Origin: Sinorhizobium medicae
Lineage (GTDB): Bacteria > Pseudomonadota > Alphaproteobacteria > Rhizobiales > Rhizobiaceae
Direction: 5' to 3'
Assembly (NCBI RefSeq): GCF_007827695.1
Contig: NZ_VITA01000020.1
Coordinates: 31,497-95,496, forward strand
Length of the DNA stretch: 64,000 nucleotides
Part shown: positions 53,232-61,649 of the stretch, piece after piece
Layout: each line of letters begins with the position of its first letter
How positions within the stretch are numbered: the stretch's first letter is position 1
Made by a program: the position numbers and the translations under genes
Notes under the pieces: generated by a model
Database searches by the model: none
Seen by the model: the letters and a program-made list of their open reading frames with translations, nothing else
What the model was told of the DNA's origin: nothing

Positions 53232-53650
53232 TCCTCGACCTTCGATTCCTGGGCGGGGTGGCGCTAGGCGCAACTCTTGGATTTTTGATCAACCCTGAAG
53301 CGACGGAGAAGGTCGGGATCGATATTCGCGCCATAAAGAGAACTTTTCTCAGTGTCGGCGCCGCTCCACCGGAGCCTTTCAAGCAAACCGACTGGCCAAC
53401 GGACGATCGCGCCAAACGCGAGCTGTTCCGGTTCGCAATGTGGGACTTCGAGGAACACGGACCGAAGTCTGAGATCCGGATCACAAGATGCATCAGCATC
53501 GACCAGTTCTCCCTAGCTTGCGAAATGCGCGTGAAGTTGAGTTGGGTCAGCGAGGAGAGGATCCTCGAAGGCATTTTTCAACCCAATGCCCACAGCTGGA
53601 ATTTGATTGCTGCGAAGGCGGTGAACAGGAATGCTCGCAGTCAAACTTGA
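53228..53650 (+). CDS. Membrane-anchored protein coupled to the virC-like pair
   Basis: This 140-residue protein would start at TTG 53228, which overlaps the previous stop. Residues 5-25 are hydrophobic (LRFLGGVALGATLGFLINP). The rest is a mixed domain with WPTDDRAKRELFRFAMWDFEEHG. It is unrecognised. The TTG start and coupling to the RHH gene suggest one unit of three genes. Confidence 0.55.
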   Translation: MILDLRFLGGVALGATLGFLINPEATEKVGIDIRAIKRTFLSVGAAPPEPFKQTDWPTDDRAKRELFRFAMWDFEEHGPKSEIRITRCISIDQFSLACEMRVKLSWVSEERILEGIFQPNAHSWNLIAAKAVNRNARSQT

Positions 53651-53760
53651 CTCGAGGCACAACGCGCCTCTGAGTTGCGCATTTCGATCCCAAGAGAGCA
53701 ATGTTACAGATCATTCCCCCCAATATTGTTAGGTTTGTGTGACTGGCGCGCAGGATGACA

Positions 53761-53775
53761 GTGCCTTAATGGCAC
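53761..53775. promoter_or_regulatory. Palindrome before the HTH regulator gene
   Basis: GTGCC-TTAAT-GGCAC is a perfect 5-bp arm repeat about 57 bases before the regulator start. It may be an autoregulatory operator of the XRE-type protein. There is no second copy nearby. Confidence 0.4.
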
Positions 53776-53831
53776 GTTATGGTGCGTGATATCTGCCACT
53801 GGCGGATTTGGGGACTGAGGGAATACCGACG

Positions 53832-54446
53832 GTGCGGAATCTATCCGACTATATCAATTCAAGGGAACTGGTTGAGACCACAGATCCAGATTTCCAGAGA
53901 CCCTTGTACCGCCAGAAGGGCTTCGACGGCATTGTCAGCTTCGGGGAGATCGACGCAAAGCTTTCCGCATTCCTCTTAGACGAACGTGCGAAAACTGGTT
54001 TGACCCAGAGTGATTTCGCGACCTTGGCTGGTCTCGCACGAGTGGTTTATAGCCGCTATGAACTGAACATTTCGCGCCTTACCGTATCACGAATGATCCA
54101 CCTTTCCGAGCTCCTTGGTTTCCTGCCAATGCAGATGATTCATGCTGCGGCACCTCATCTTTACGGCAAAGATCCTCAAGAGGCCGATGATCGGGTTGAA
54201 TTGTTCAGACTTATTCATGACCTCCCCCACGACACCATACGCAGTTTGATTGGCATAGTTGGCCAATTGACGCCAAGCGATGTTCTTGAGGCTCGACAGA
54301 AAGCGGAAGCGGAGGCTGAAGCGCAAGCTGAGGCTGAACGCCAACGATTGAACCGAAAAGCTGCGAGAGCCAGCAGGAGAGGCCGTCCGCCTGGTCGCCC
54401 ACCAGGTCGCAAGTCATCTACAACCGAAACACCTACAGACGAATGA
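53832..54446 (+). CDS. XRE-type HTH regulator with AT-hook-like tail
   Basis: This 204-residue protein has an HTH (TGLTQSDFATLAGLARVVYSRYEL) in the middle, then a helical part with a QAEAEAEAQAEAERQ run, and a basic C-terminal tail RRGRPPGRPPGRK with AT-hook-like GRP cores. GTG at 53832 is preceded by GAGGGA. It lies next to the transfer genes and may repress them, as XRE regulators do on other rhizobial conjugative plasmids. A link to the palindromes upstream is inference. Confidence 0.75.
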   Translation: MRNLSDYINSRELVETTDPDFQRPLYRQKGFDGIVSFGEIDAKLSAFLLDERAKTGLTQSDFATLAGLARVVYSRYELNISRLTVSRMIHLSELLGFLPMQMIHAAAPHLYGKDPQEADDRVELFRLIHDLPHDTIRSLIGIVGQLTPSDVLEARQKAEAEAEAQAEAERQRLNRKAARASRRGRPPGRPPGRKSSTTETPTDE

Positions 54447-54539
54447 GAGCTGAAACCGGTTGTAAGTGCTGTCAATGTAGGAAGGCTGACTTCAGGCCTT
54501 TTCCATCGAGACCTCACCCTAGTGCGTCAGCACAGCCCC

Positions 54540-55778
54540 TCACCCTGCTTTCCGGCCTCCGTTCGTATTGGCGCGCATCAACGACATCAGCATTGGTCCG
54601 AGCCCGAACTCCCCTGCCCTCGCTCGACGCGTGAGATCGCGGAGATATCCACCTGCCGAATTGATATGCCCTGCCCTCTCCAGGATTGCAGCCATAGCAA
54701 CCGCCGCGTTCTCGGGCCCCATCACCTCACACGCCTCCTCATAAGCCGACGGGCTAACACCAAGCATTGATCGAACCACCACCGCGGCCCCCATCAGCTC
54801 GCGCCAATGGGAGATCGTCCCCCCGGGCCCGTAATCCAAAATCTGCGGGCAGGCTTTCAGGACCATCGACAGCGGGAACGCCTTCATCTGTTCCGGCTTT
54901 GCCAACGGCTGAGCAACCTCTTTGGGTGCTACTTCCAACTCGACGGCTCCGCCCGGCTCTTTTCCAGAGCTAGGTTCAAGTTCATGGATGGATTCGGGTT
55001 TTGAATTCTGTATGTGACAGCCATTTTGAACAGCATTGCCGTCCATATTTTGAGAATCTAACTGATTTTCCAGAAGGTTGAGGATTTCAGTGCGCAAAAG
55101 CTGCATCTCGTCGAGGATTACCTCCACCTGGCGACGGTCAGGATTGCGGGGGAGTCGGCTGACAATGCCGACATACATGTTTTCGATGGCTTCCCAGTCG
55201 CCGTCGGCCCCCTCTTCCATCGCGGCGGAAATTAGCTTGCGTACATCACGCCGGCAGATAGTCAGCGCTTCTTTGGCTCGTCTGAACTGCAGGCGCTCGG
55301 CAGCGACTTCCTGTGCCAGACCTGCAAGTTCCGCAGCACGAGCCAAAAGTGGAGAAAGATCGAATCCAAAAGCCTGCTCGATATCGCCACCCTTGTCCCG
55401 GTGAGCGTAGCGCTTGCCGTTCGGACTATCCTTGCGCTGGATGAGCCCGGCTTCGACCAAGGCAGCCAAATGCCGCCGCAAGGTCGTTCCGGTTATGCCG
55501 TGCGCTCTGACAGACAGCTGAGCATTGGATGGAAAGACCACCAATCCACTATCGCAGTTGAGCTCGCTCTCTGGATAAAACGTCAGCAATGCGTCCAGCA
55601 CAGTCAGCGCCCTGTCCTGGAGGCCAAGGCGTTCACGGGCCTCACAAGCGTCGCGAAACACTTTCCATTTTTCGACCTGGCGGCTTGGTTTCGTCTCGGA
55701 CGTCTGGAGCTGCCTCTTTACAAGAGCAAGCACAGCCGGCCGCCGCCCAAAGGGCGTCGTCACATTTCCCGTCTGCAT
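54540..55778 (-). CDS. repC: Replication initiator RepC
   Basis: This 412-residue protein has the RepC N-terminal part (RQVEKWKVFRDACEARERLGL... DRALTVLDALL), two winged-helix-like parts, and the C-terminal AGGYLRDLTRRARAGEFGL pattern. It starts replication of repABC plasmids, with the origin usually inside repC. It follows repB after a 191-bp gap that holds the antisense RNA. It shares its C-terminal motif with the second RepC at 62154. Confidence 0.95.
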   Translation of the reverse strand: MQTGNVTTPFGRRPAVLALVKRQLQTSETKPSRQVEKWKVFRDACEARERLGLQDRALTVLDALLTFYPESELNCDSGLVVFPSNAQLSVRAHGITGTTLRRHLAALVEAGLIQRKDSPNGKRYAHRDKGGDIEQAFGFDLSPLLARAAELAGLAQEVAAERLQFRRAKEALTICRRDVRKLISAAMEEGADGDWEAIENMYVGIVSRLPRNPDRRQVEVILDEMQLLRTEILNLLENQLDSQNMDGNAVQNGCHIQNSKPESIHELEPSSGKEPGGAVELEVAPKEVAQPLAKPEQMKAFPLSMVLKACPQILDYGPGGTISHWRELMGAAVVVRSMLGVSPSAYEEACEVMGPENAAVAMAAILERAGHINSAGGYLRDLTRRARAGEFGLGPMLMSLMRANTNGGRKAG

Positions 55779-55837
55779 ATTCCTTCACCTTTCTTCAGGC
55801 AAAAGAAATCCGCTCACCAAAACGATGCCAAAGACTC

Positions 55838-55930
55838 TTGACTGGGATTCATGGAAATGCGATTCTCTATCTTGCTAGGAATTGAGAGAGGCTTCCATGA
55901 CGGAAACGTTTTGGGGGCCTTTTTCTTTTG
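55838..55930 (+). ncRNA. ctRNA antisense of the repABC locus (IncA)
   Basis: In the repB-repC gap a promoter-like TTGACT (55838-55843), 17-base spacer and GATTCT (55861-55866) points rightward, against repC. A hairpin with AGGCTTCC and GGGGGCCT arms (with two G-T pairs) followed by TTTTTC ends near 55928. The predicted RNA is about 55 bases, the known size and place of ctRNA that sets incompatibility by blocking repC. The -10 match is only moderate. Confidence 0.7.
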
Positions 55931-55969
55931 TCGCGGTCTCTCCTCTTGACCAATTAACGAGTGTCTCGA

Positions 55970-56983
55970 TCACACCTCTTTGTGAGTTGGATCTGAACGA
56001 TTGTTGTATTCGCTTAGAAGATCAGGCATTCGGTCCGCGAGCCAGCGCGCGAAAGCGCGTTCCTGCTTCGGGATTGAGACCGTAGTTCCAGCCGAATTAC
56101 TCTTCATGCGGCCAAAAACTCGGTCACCCACGGCGAAGTCAACAATCTCTTCAGCTGGCTCCGTAGTCACTTTGTCGGCCGCCGAACTTGCAGCACGTAT
56201 CGCTTGTGCAATACGGCTGGAGCTGTCAGCGCCTCGAAACTCGACCGTGTCGATTATTTTACGAACACGTGCTGCGCTGCTCGGATCTTTCAGCAACTCG
56301 GCAAATGCGGTCCATTTCGGTCGACCAACTCCCTTTGCTCTTCCGATCGCAAGAATGATGTCTTCGGGTACCGCCTCCGTCACTCGAAAAAGATGCGATA
56401 TTGCCGCTTCTGAAGCTCCCAAGATTGGGCACATGGCGCGATGGGAAAGGCCAGCACTTTTCAGCTGTACGGCCCACATTGCCTGCTCAATCCAGGTCAG
56501 GTTTTCCCGAACACCATTCTCGAGCGATTGCTCTTCAATCAACTGCCGATCGGAAAGTTCTCGAACATAGGCTCGAATCTTTATGGTCTCCGGGCGGTCC
56601 GATTCTGCCATTATGGCCTTGATCGCTGCCCATCGACGGTAACCGTATGCAAGCTGGTAATGATCCGCTTTCGTCGGATGCGGCCGAACAAGAACCGGAA
56701 TTTTTTGGCCTTCACTTGCGATTGAAATCTTAAGCGCCTCGAGCTCTTTGGCCGCGTCCTCGTCGTTGCCAAAGCGATCTCTATAGGGGGAGCGGTCGAT
56801 ACGGTCAGGATCGAGTGAAATGACACTATCTTCTGTGAGCTGTGTCAGTGCCCGACCCACATTGGAAATGACAGGTGAAGAGTGCCGCCGCGCCAGCGAG
56901 GGCTTGTCGGACGCGTCCGACGACACAGGAGATTCCGTCCGGGTTTCGGCGGCCGCCATTCGCTGAAGGATGCTTTTCTTCAT
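55970..56983 (-). CDS. repB: Partition protein RepB
   Basis: This 337-residue ParB-family protein has the ParB N-terminal region (SLDPDRIDRSPYRDRF, IPVLVRPHPTKADHYQLAYGYRR) and an HTH in the middle (ENLTWIEQAMWAVQLKSAGLSHRAM). It overlaps repA by four bases. It binds parS sites to segregate the plasmid. Confidence 0.95.
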   Translation of the reverse strand: MKKSILQRMAAAETRTESPVSSDASDKPSLARRHSSPVISNVGRALTQLTEDSVISLDPDRIDRSPYRDRFGNDEDAAKELEALKISIASEGQKIPVLVRPHPTKADHYQLAYGYRRWAAIKAIMAESDRPETIKIRAYVRELSDRQLIEEQSLENGVRENLTWIEQAMWAVQLKSAGLSHRAMCPILGASEAAISHLFRVTEAVPEDIILAIGRAKGVGRPKWTAFAELLKDPSSAARVRKIIDTVEFRGADSSSRIAQAIRAASSAADKVTTEPAEEIVDFAVGDRVFGRMKSNSAGTTVSIPKQERAFARWLADRMPDLLSEYNNRSDPTHKEV

Positions 56984-58194
56984 GTGCTACGTCCCCAAAC
57001 TTTGTGAACGAGGTCGAGGATCTCGGAGTTAACTCGGTCAGCGCTCTCAATTGCGCGCTTCAACGCCTCACGACCGACCTCACCCGACTCAAGCTCGTAT
57101 AGGGTCTTCTTCGCTACCGCTGCACCGGCGATTGCCGTCGATTCGAGCGCCTCCGCCACGAGTACATCATCACCAAACAATCGGCGCATGACTCCGGACA
57201 TGTACTTCTGCGGCCCGTCATTCGGGTTCACGCGCGTGAGCAGGAAGCGGAAAAAGTCATGCTCAAATTTAGCTCCAAACTGCCCCAGCACCTCCGATAG
57301 ATCGGAGATCATGATCAGGAACTGATTGCACGATGCAACGTCGAGCATCGCCGGGTGAACGGTAATGATTAAGGACGTGGCTGCATAAAGAGCAGCGAGT
57401 GTCGAGTATCCAAGGGACGGTGGGGTGTCGATGATAACGATATCGTATCGATCATCGACGCGGGCCAGGGCACTGCTTAACCGCTCGAAAAACAAACCCA
57501 GGTCATCTCTGGTTTTCGAGGTCAGATAGGACGGGGTATCAAACTCAAAGTCCATTAGCTCCAGATTGCCAGGAACTAGATCGACACCTGGGAAATAGGT
57601 TGGCCGGATCACCTCAGCGAGCGGCCGCCTCTCATTGTCATATCGAATGGCTGCATAGGCTGTCTGGTTCTCGCCGAGATCGAACTCGGGCTGAATACCA
57701 AATAGCGCAGTCATCGATGCTTGCGGATCAAGATCCAGACACAAGACCCGATAACCCTGAAGCCCTAAAAAATGTGCGAGATGGATAGAAGTGGTTGTCT
57801 TGGAACTACCACCTTTGAAATTCGCCGTAGCAATTACCTGAAGCTTTTCCCCTTTGCGACGATGCGGAAGCAGCTCGCCAGCTTCGTCAGGACGAAGTTC
57901 GGCCAGGAATCGCCTCAGTTCCTTGACCTGCTCTATCGTGTACGTTCGCCTATTGTTTTCTGCGCGCTCGGGCAAAGGCCCCTTCCCTTCCAGCGTCAAC
58001 TGGCGAAGAGTACTTTCCGGAACCTTGAGTAGCCTCACTAGGTCAAGGGTTGAGAATGTCCGGCCAAATGTTTTCTGCGCAGAGGGTGGATAGACAGCTT
58101 CACGCATATCGTTCAGCTCCGCAGAGAGTTTCGAGGTGTAGACCTCGATCTTCGACGCAGTGTCTCTGACGCTCTGAGAAGCTAGCTGCAACAT
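56980..58194 (-). CDS. repA: Partition ATPase RepA
   Basis: This 404-residue ParA-family protein has an N-terminal MerR-like HTH region (about 45-100) that binds the operator, then the deviant Walker A KGGSSKTT (127-134) and VLCLDLDPQAS. It represses the repABC promoter and moves the plasmid. It is the first gene of the operon. Palindromes lie upstream at 58280-58331. Confidence 0.95.
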   Translation of the reverse strand: MLQLASQSVRDTASKIEVYTSKLSAELNDMREAVYPPSAQKTFGRTFSTLDLVRLLKVPESTLRQLTLEGKGPLPERAENNRRTYTIEQVKELRRFLAELRPDEAGELLPHRRKGEKLQVIATANFKGGSSKTTTSIHLAHFLGLQGYRVLCLDLDPQASMTALFGIQPEFDLGENQTAYAAIRYDNERRPLAEVIRPTYFPGVDLVPGNLELMDFEFDTPSYLTSKTRDDLGLFFERLSSALARVDDRYDIVIIDTPPSLGYSTLAALYAATSLIITVHPAMLDVASCNQFLIMISDLSEVLGQFGAKFEHDFFRFLLTRVNPNDGPQKYMSGVMRRLFGDDVLVAEALESTAIAGAAVAKKTLYELESGEVGREALKRAIESADRVNSEILDLVHKVWGRST

Positions 58195-58279
58195 TCAATC
58201 CTCTTGACGGTTCTGATCACTTTACGAGATCATTTCCGTCAGGGATGCCAGACTGACTCCGATTCTTCAAGGCGTTTTT

Positions 58280-58331
58280 CGTTAACAAGAAGTTAACGCA
58301 TCAAGGATGCCCGACTTTACAGTTGTAAAGT
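58280..58331. repeat. Two perfect palindromes upstream of repA (operator or parS candidates)
   Basis: CGTTAAC-AAGAA-GTTAACG (58280-58298) and ACTTTACA-GT-TGTAAAGT (58314-58331) are both perfect. Repeats of this size upstream of repA bind RepA, or RepB as parS, in repABC plasmids. I do not find further copies of them in the region after repC. Confidence 0.6.
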
Positions 58332-58365
58332 TTTGGGTCGATGCGCATGAGGCCCGACAGTTTTG

Positions 58366-59244
58366 CTAGGGCCCCTTCCCTGTAGAAGAGCTGAACTGTC
58401 GGAGATAGTCAGCGACTGCCTGAGCCTTCGCGGCGGCAGTGATGACTGCACGTGAATCCTGCTTCAGCACCTTGAGCCAGTTTTCAACGTAAGTCGCGGT
58501 GTTGTCTCGCGGATCATGCTCAATGCCAAGATCGGCGCAGACGAATGCGGCTGAGAGTTCGGCAATAAGCTCCTCCATTGCGTAGGTCTCGCTCCCGAAC
58601 CGCCCGCTAAGGTCACGATCAAGGCGTGATTTTGCGCCGCTCCAGTGCCCGAGCTCATGAAAAATCGTGCTGTAAAGATGAACCTCGCTGAGGAACCGAC
58701 CGCGCTCCGGCATTTGGATGTCATCGGGGCCAGGCCGATAGCAGGCTTGCTTTCCGCCGTAGGCTATCTTTGCGCCTGTGGCCCGAATGAAGGTTTCGAC
58801 ATGATCGATAACCAGAACCGGCTCGATCGGCGCCGCCTCGGCCGGGCTCTTGAAGCGGTCAGGCAGGTTGTCGATCTGCTCGACGTTGAAGACGGTGTAC
58901 CCCTTGAGATAGGGGATTGCACGATCGTCCGCCTCCTGCTCCTTCGGCGTGAAGGTGCCGTACTTGACGACGAGGGTTCCTTGTTCGCCCTTGCGGACCT
59001 GAGCACCAAGCTCCTGAGCCTGCCGGTAAGTCATCCATGTGTTTTCGTCGTAGCCGGCGAGTTGACCGGAGAGCCACAGCATGACCACGTTGATGCCGCG
59101 ATAGGCTTCGCCGGAGGCGCGGAGCGGCGTAGCCGACCTGCGGCTGTTTCCGCGCCATGGCCGGATCCAAGGCTTGGTGCCGGCCTCGAGCTGCTGAATG
59201 ATGGTGTCGGTGATCCGCTGGTAGGTGTCCTTTCCGCTCTGCAT
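58366..59244 (-). CDS. ArdC-like antirestriction protein
   Basis: This 292-residue protein has an N-terminal single-strand DNA binding region (YQRITDTIIQQLEAGTKPWIRPW, AYRGINVVML) and a C-terminal zincin-like metallopeptidase part with HELGHW (about 196-201) and a downstream Glu (AMEELIAEL). ArdC proteins protect incoming plasmid DNA from restriction during transfer. The ATG at 59244 has AGGAG upstream. This fits the conjugation system. Confidence 0.9.
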   Translation of the reverse strand: MQSGKDTYQRITDTIIQQLEAGTKPWIRPWRGNSRRSATPLRASGEAYRGINVVMLWLSGQLAGYDENTWMTYRQAQELGAQVRKGEQGTLVVKYGTFTPKEQEADDRAIPYLKGYTVFNVEQIDNLPDRFKSPAEAAPIEPVLVIDHVETFIRATGAKIAYGGKQACYRPGPDDIQMPERGRFLSEVHLYSTIFHELGHWSGAKSRLDRDLSGRFGSETYAMEELIAELSAAFVCADLGIEHDPRDNTATYVENWLKVLKQDSRAVITAAAKAQAVADYLRQFSSSTGKGP

Positions 59245-59465
59245 CGCCGTCTCCTGTTCGTTGGTTGACGGCAAAGATCCGAAGATAGCGAAACGACCCC
59301 ATGCACCCGTAGGGCCGCAACGGAGTGTAGGACCGCGCAAGCGGTTGAATGGGGGAGGGGCTATCGTAGTTTGTCCGTCAAATCATCCAACGGACAGGGG
59401 AGGGCGCAGAGCTCCGGCACCCCGGCCAACGACACAGGCCCTCACTGCAGCGACGGAGCCGCAGG

Positions 59466-60542
59466 TCAGCGCTCTCGGTCGTCTTGGTCGCGGTTTCGCT
59501 GGCGATCGGCAAGCTGCTGCGCTTTGATAGCCTTAAGCTCGGCGTTGATGTGCTGCGACTGAGGCTCTTGGGCCTTTTGCTGACCTGGCGGCGATTGGGC
59601 ATCTTGGACCTGCTCCGGCCGCCCCAGAGTCTTGAAATCAGATCGAGCGGTGAACTTCACCTCCTCGTCGTCGGGAGGCATCCGCTCGGGAAGGTCAGCG
59701 CGGTCAACGGCCACAATCCCCCTGTCGGTCACGAGGCTCGCCACGCGATTGTCGTGCCCGAGAACCTGCCCTTCGATCACTTCGCCTGGGCGGGCCGTGC
59801 GGATGTTGTGCTCGAACGGATTCTCGCCAGCCTGCTCAAGATCTGACATGGCACTGCGGATAGCCTCGCGGCGGTTAGGATCCATCGCATCCTGGATGAG
59901 ATGCTTCATCGCCGGACTGGACGGATCATTGGTGGTCTCAATGGACGCCTCGATCATGCGAGGCTTGGTGATGACGGTAAGATCGATGTCATGACCGTAG
60001 GTGCGGCCCAACGAGACCACTAGCGCCTCGTTTGCCCTTCCATTGCCTTCCCGAAAAGCGTGAACGTAATTCAGCTCAGAAAGAACGTGCGCGGCTTTCT
60101 CGGCAAATTGCTCAGGTGTCGCAGCTCTCAGGCCCTGATCGTCTCTGGCGGGCCTCAGCGCCTCGTTGAGACCCATTTCGATGCGCGAGCCGGGGAGGAA
60201 AGTCGTGTCGCCCTTCGAAAGCCCACCTACCGGCTCTACCCGCTGGCCATCGACGACAGGACTTTCATTTCGCGTATGTCCTGCCCATTCATAGATATCT
60301 TGAAAGATGTAGCCGTGCAGAGCCTTCAGATGCGCTGCGTCGTGATTACCGGTCGGGCCTTTTCCCTCAGCCAGCTCCGTTTGCCTCAAAGCCGTGAAAG
60401 CGTATTCGGCCTCACGCAGCGCCGAATGGCTCCTGATATTCAGCTTGTTCTTCAGAACATCCCTGAAATCCTTATCCTCTGAAGTGTTTGGATAGGTGTA
60501 GGAGCCTTTGGCTTCATCATCGCGGGCCAAGCGAAACCTCAT
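59466..60542 (-). CDS. Fic-domain toxin (AMP-transferase), possible T4SS substrate
   Basis: This 358-residue protein has a Fic domain (about 25-210) with HAFREGNGRANE at 161-172 (catalytic His161; canonical HPFREGNGR), and a flap region (VEPVGGLSKGD). After it, residues about 240-295 form a small domain with GEVIEGQVLGHDNRVASLVTDRGIV, like the OB-type spacer of Bartonella Fic proteins. No BID domain is visible. The last residues RQRNRDQDDRER resemble the relaxase tail RERNRDDRDR. The upstream gene codes for a VbhA-like antitoxin. A terminator hairpin abuts its start codon. Confidence 0.88.
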   Translation of the reverse strand: MRFRLARDDEAKGSYTYPNTSEDKDFRDVLKNKLNIRSHSALREAEYAFTALRQTELAEGKGPTGNHDAAHLKALHGYIFQDIYEWAGHTRNESPVVDGQRVEPVGGLSKGDTTFLPGSRIEMGLNEALRPARDDQGLRAATPEQFAEKAAHVLSELNYVHAFREGNGRANEALVVSLGRTYGHDIDLTVITKPRMIEASIETTNDPSSPAMKHLIQDAMDPNRREAIRSAMSDLEQAGENPFEHNIRTARPGEVIEGQVLGHDNRVASLVTDRGIVAVDRADLPERMPPDDEEVKFTARSDFKTLGRPEQVQDAQSPPGQQKAQEPQSQHINAELKAIKAQQLADRQRNRDQDDRER

Positions 60543-60544
60543 GC

Positions 60545-60572
60545 AAAAAAGCCGCCTGAGATCACAGGCGGC
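60545..60572 (-). terminator. Terminator directly before the Fic start codon
   Basis: On the minus strand GCCGCCTG and CAGGCGGC form a perfect 8-bp stem followed by TTTTTT. Only two bases separate the T-tract from the ATG of the Fic gene, and no Shine-Dalgarno is left. It ends the antitoxin transcript and limits the toxin. Confidence 0.8.
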
Positions 60573-60595
60573 CGCGAGAAATATCTAAGTGATGA

Positions 60596-60802
60596 TCAAG
60601 CCCGCTTGAAGCGGGCCAGCAACTCTTGGCGCATTTCCTCGGAAGTGATGTCTCCCGCAACGTAACGGCCGTTTGCTTCTTCCAAAACCGGATCGCCAGT
60701 GTAACCCTGCCGCATATTGGCGGCACGAGCCTGATCGACGGCTTTCTGTCGGGCTGCAACAGCTTCCGGAGAGCGATCGGGGCGAGGGGCATGAACGTTC
60801 AT
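60596..60802 (-). CDS. VbhA-like antitoxin
   Basis: This 68-residue protein has an N-terminal helical part (EAVAARQKAVDQARAANMRQG) followed by a short helical end with GDITSEEMRQELLARF, as in VbhA/FicA antitoxins that sit beside Fic toxins. The inhibition helix of class I Fic antitoxins has (S/T)xxxE(G/N); here the aligned residues read ANMRQG, so Ser/Thr and Glu appear replaced by Ala and Gln. GGAGG lies 9 bases before the ATG. It precedes the Fic gene. Confidence 0.7.
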   Translation of the reverse strand: MNVHAPRPDRSPEAVAARQKAVDQARAANMRQGYTGDPVLEEANGRYVAGDITSEEMRQELLARFKRA

Positions 60803-60921
60803 TGGCAGAGCCTCCAGTTACTATTCAACTTAGCACAAAAAGAGCCGAATATCCAGCGAATGCGGGGTAAGCGGCTTTCTTATGGTGGGAGCCCGATCAG
60901 AGATCGGGCCTCCCAGGGCGA

Positions 60922-61254
60922 TCAATCGCGGGGTTCCCATTCGATGATGGCCTGCAGTGCCACGTCATCTTGGCCGGGGTAGCGGCCCAAGTTGGCGTTG
61001 AAGCCGAGGCGCTTGATGGAGAGGGTGTAGTACGGCTTCCCTTCTCCGCTGGTCTTCTTCCAGATGCCGCCAACTTCGATGTCGTGGCCGCGAGGTGATT
61101 TGGCATAGACGCGATGCGTCGGAGCCTTTTCGTTGGTGGAGTCGAAAGGTGTAACCTTGATGTCCAGGTCCCGGTCGATGGTGGAGATGAGGCCGGTTCC
61201 CTTGGCGTTGTCGATGTCGTCTTTGTCGAACTGAATGAAGTTGGTCATGCTCAT
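60922..61254 (-). CDS. DUF736 family protein
   Basis: This 110-residue protein has the DUF736 pattern common on rhizobial plasmids (KGTGLISTIDRDLDIKV, SPRGHDIEVGGIWKKTS, YYTLSIKRLGFNANLG). Its function is unknown. The ATG at 61254 has GAGGAG upstream; an ATG at 61248 is an alternative. A GC-rich hairpin follows its stop (about 60887-60905). Confidence 0.85.
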   Translation of the reverse strand: MSMTNFIQFDKDDIDNAKGTGLISTIDRDLDIKVTPFDSTNEKAPTHRVYAKSPRGHDIEVGGIWKKTSGEGKPYYTLSIKRLGFNANLGRYPGQDDVALQAIIEWEPRD

Positions 61255-61649
61255 GTTAATCACTCCTCTATGGTGGTTGCGATGATCGTTCATTAGGCAC
61301 GGCGAAAAGCGGTGCGCACCGTAGGCCGGAGCGCAGCGAAGGAGGCTGGCCGGGGACAAATTTTGTTTCGCGAGGAAGCCGAAGGCGGGGGAAATTTGGA
61401 GACGAACGGCTTTGCGCCAACCGCGTCGCCGTGCGAACGGGCATCAAGAGCAACCACTTTGGAGGTGTGGGGCCTGAGCGCTTGCAGCAATACGTCACCT
61501 CGACAAATGGGACATCGGCACAGGTCAAGGGCGGGATTGTGCTGAATGCAGCCGAACCAGCAGCCTGAAACAAGAGGCTGGGGTAACCGATGGTTTCGCC
61601 AAAACATGAGATCTCGCCATCTGTTGCCCATTTGAGCGCTGCCAGTCGT
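61255..61649. other. Stretch without a supported gene
   Basis: A minus-strand frame (61268-61693) exists but has no motif, and its upper part overlaps the frameshifted end of the nuclease gene. The stretch carries the DUF736 leader and looks like non-coding sequence of the kind often kept before DUF736 on rhizobial plasmids. Confidence 0.4.
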
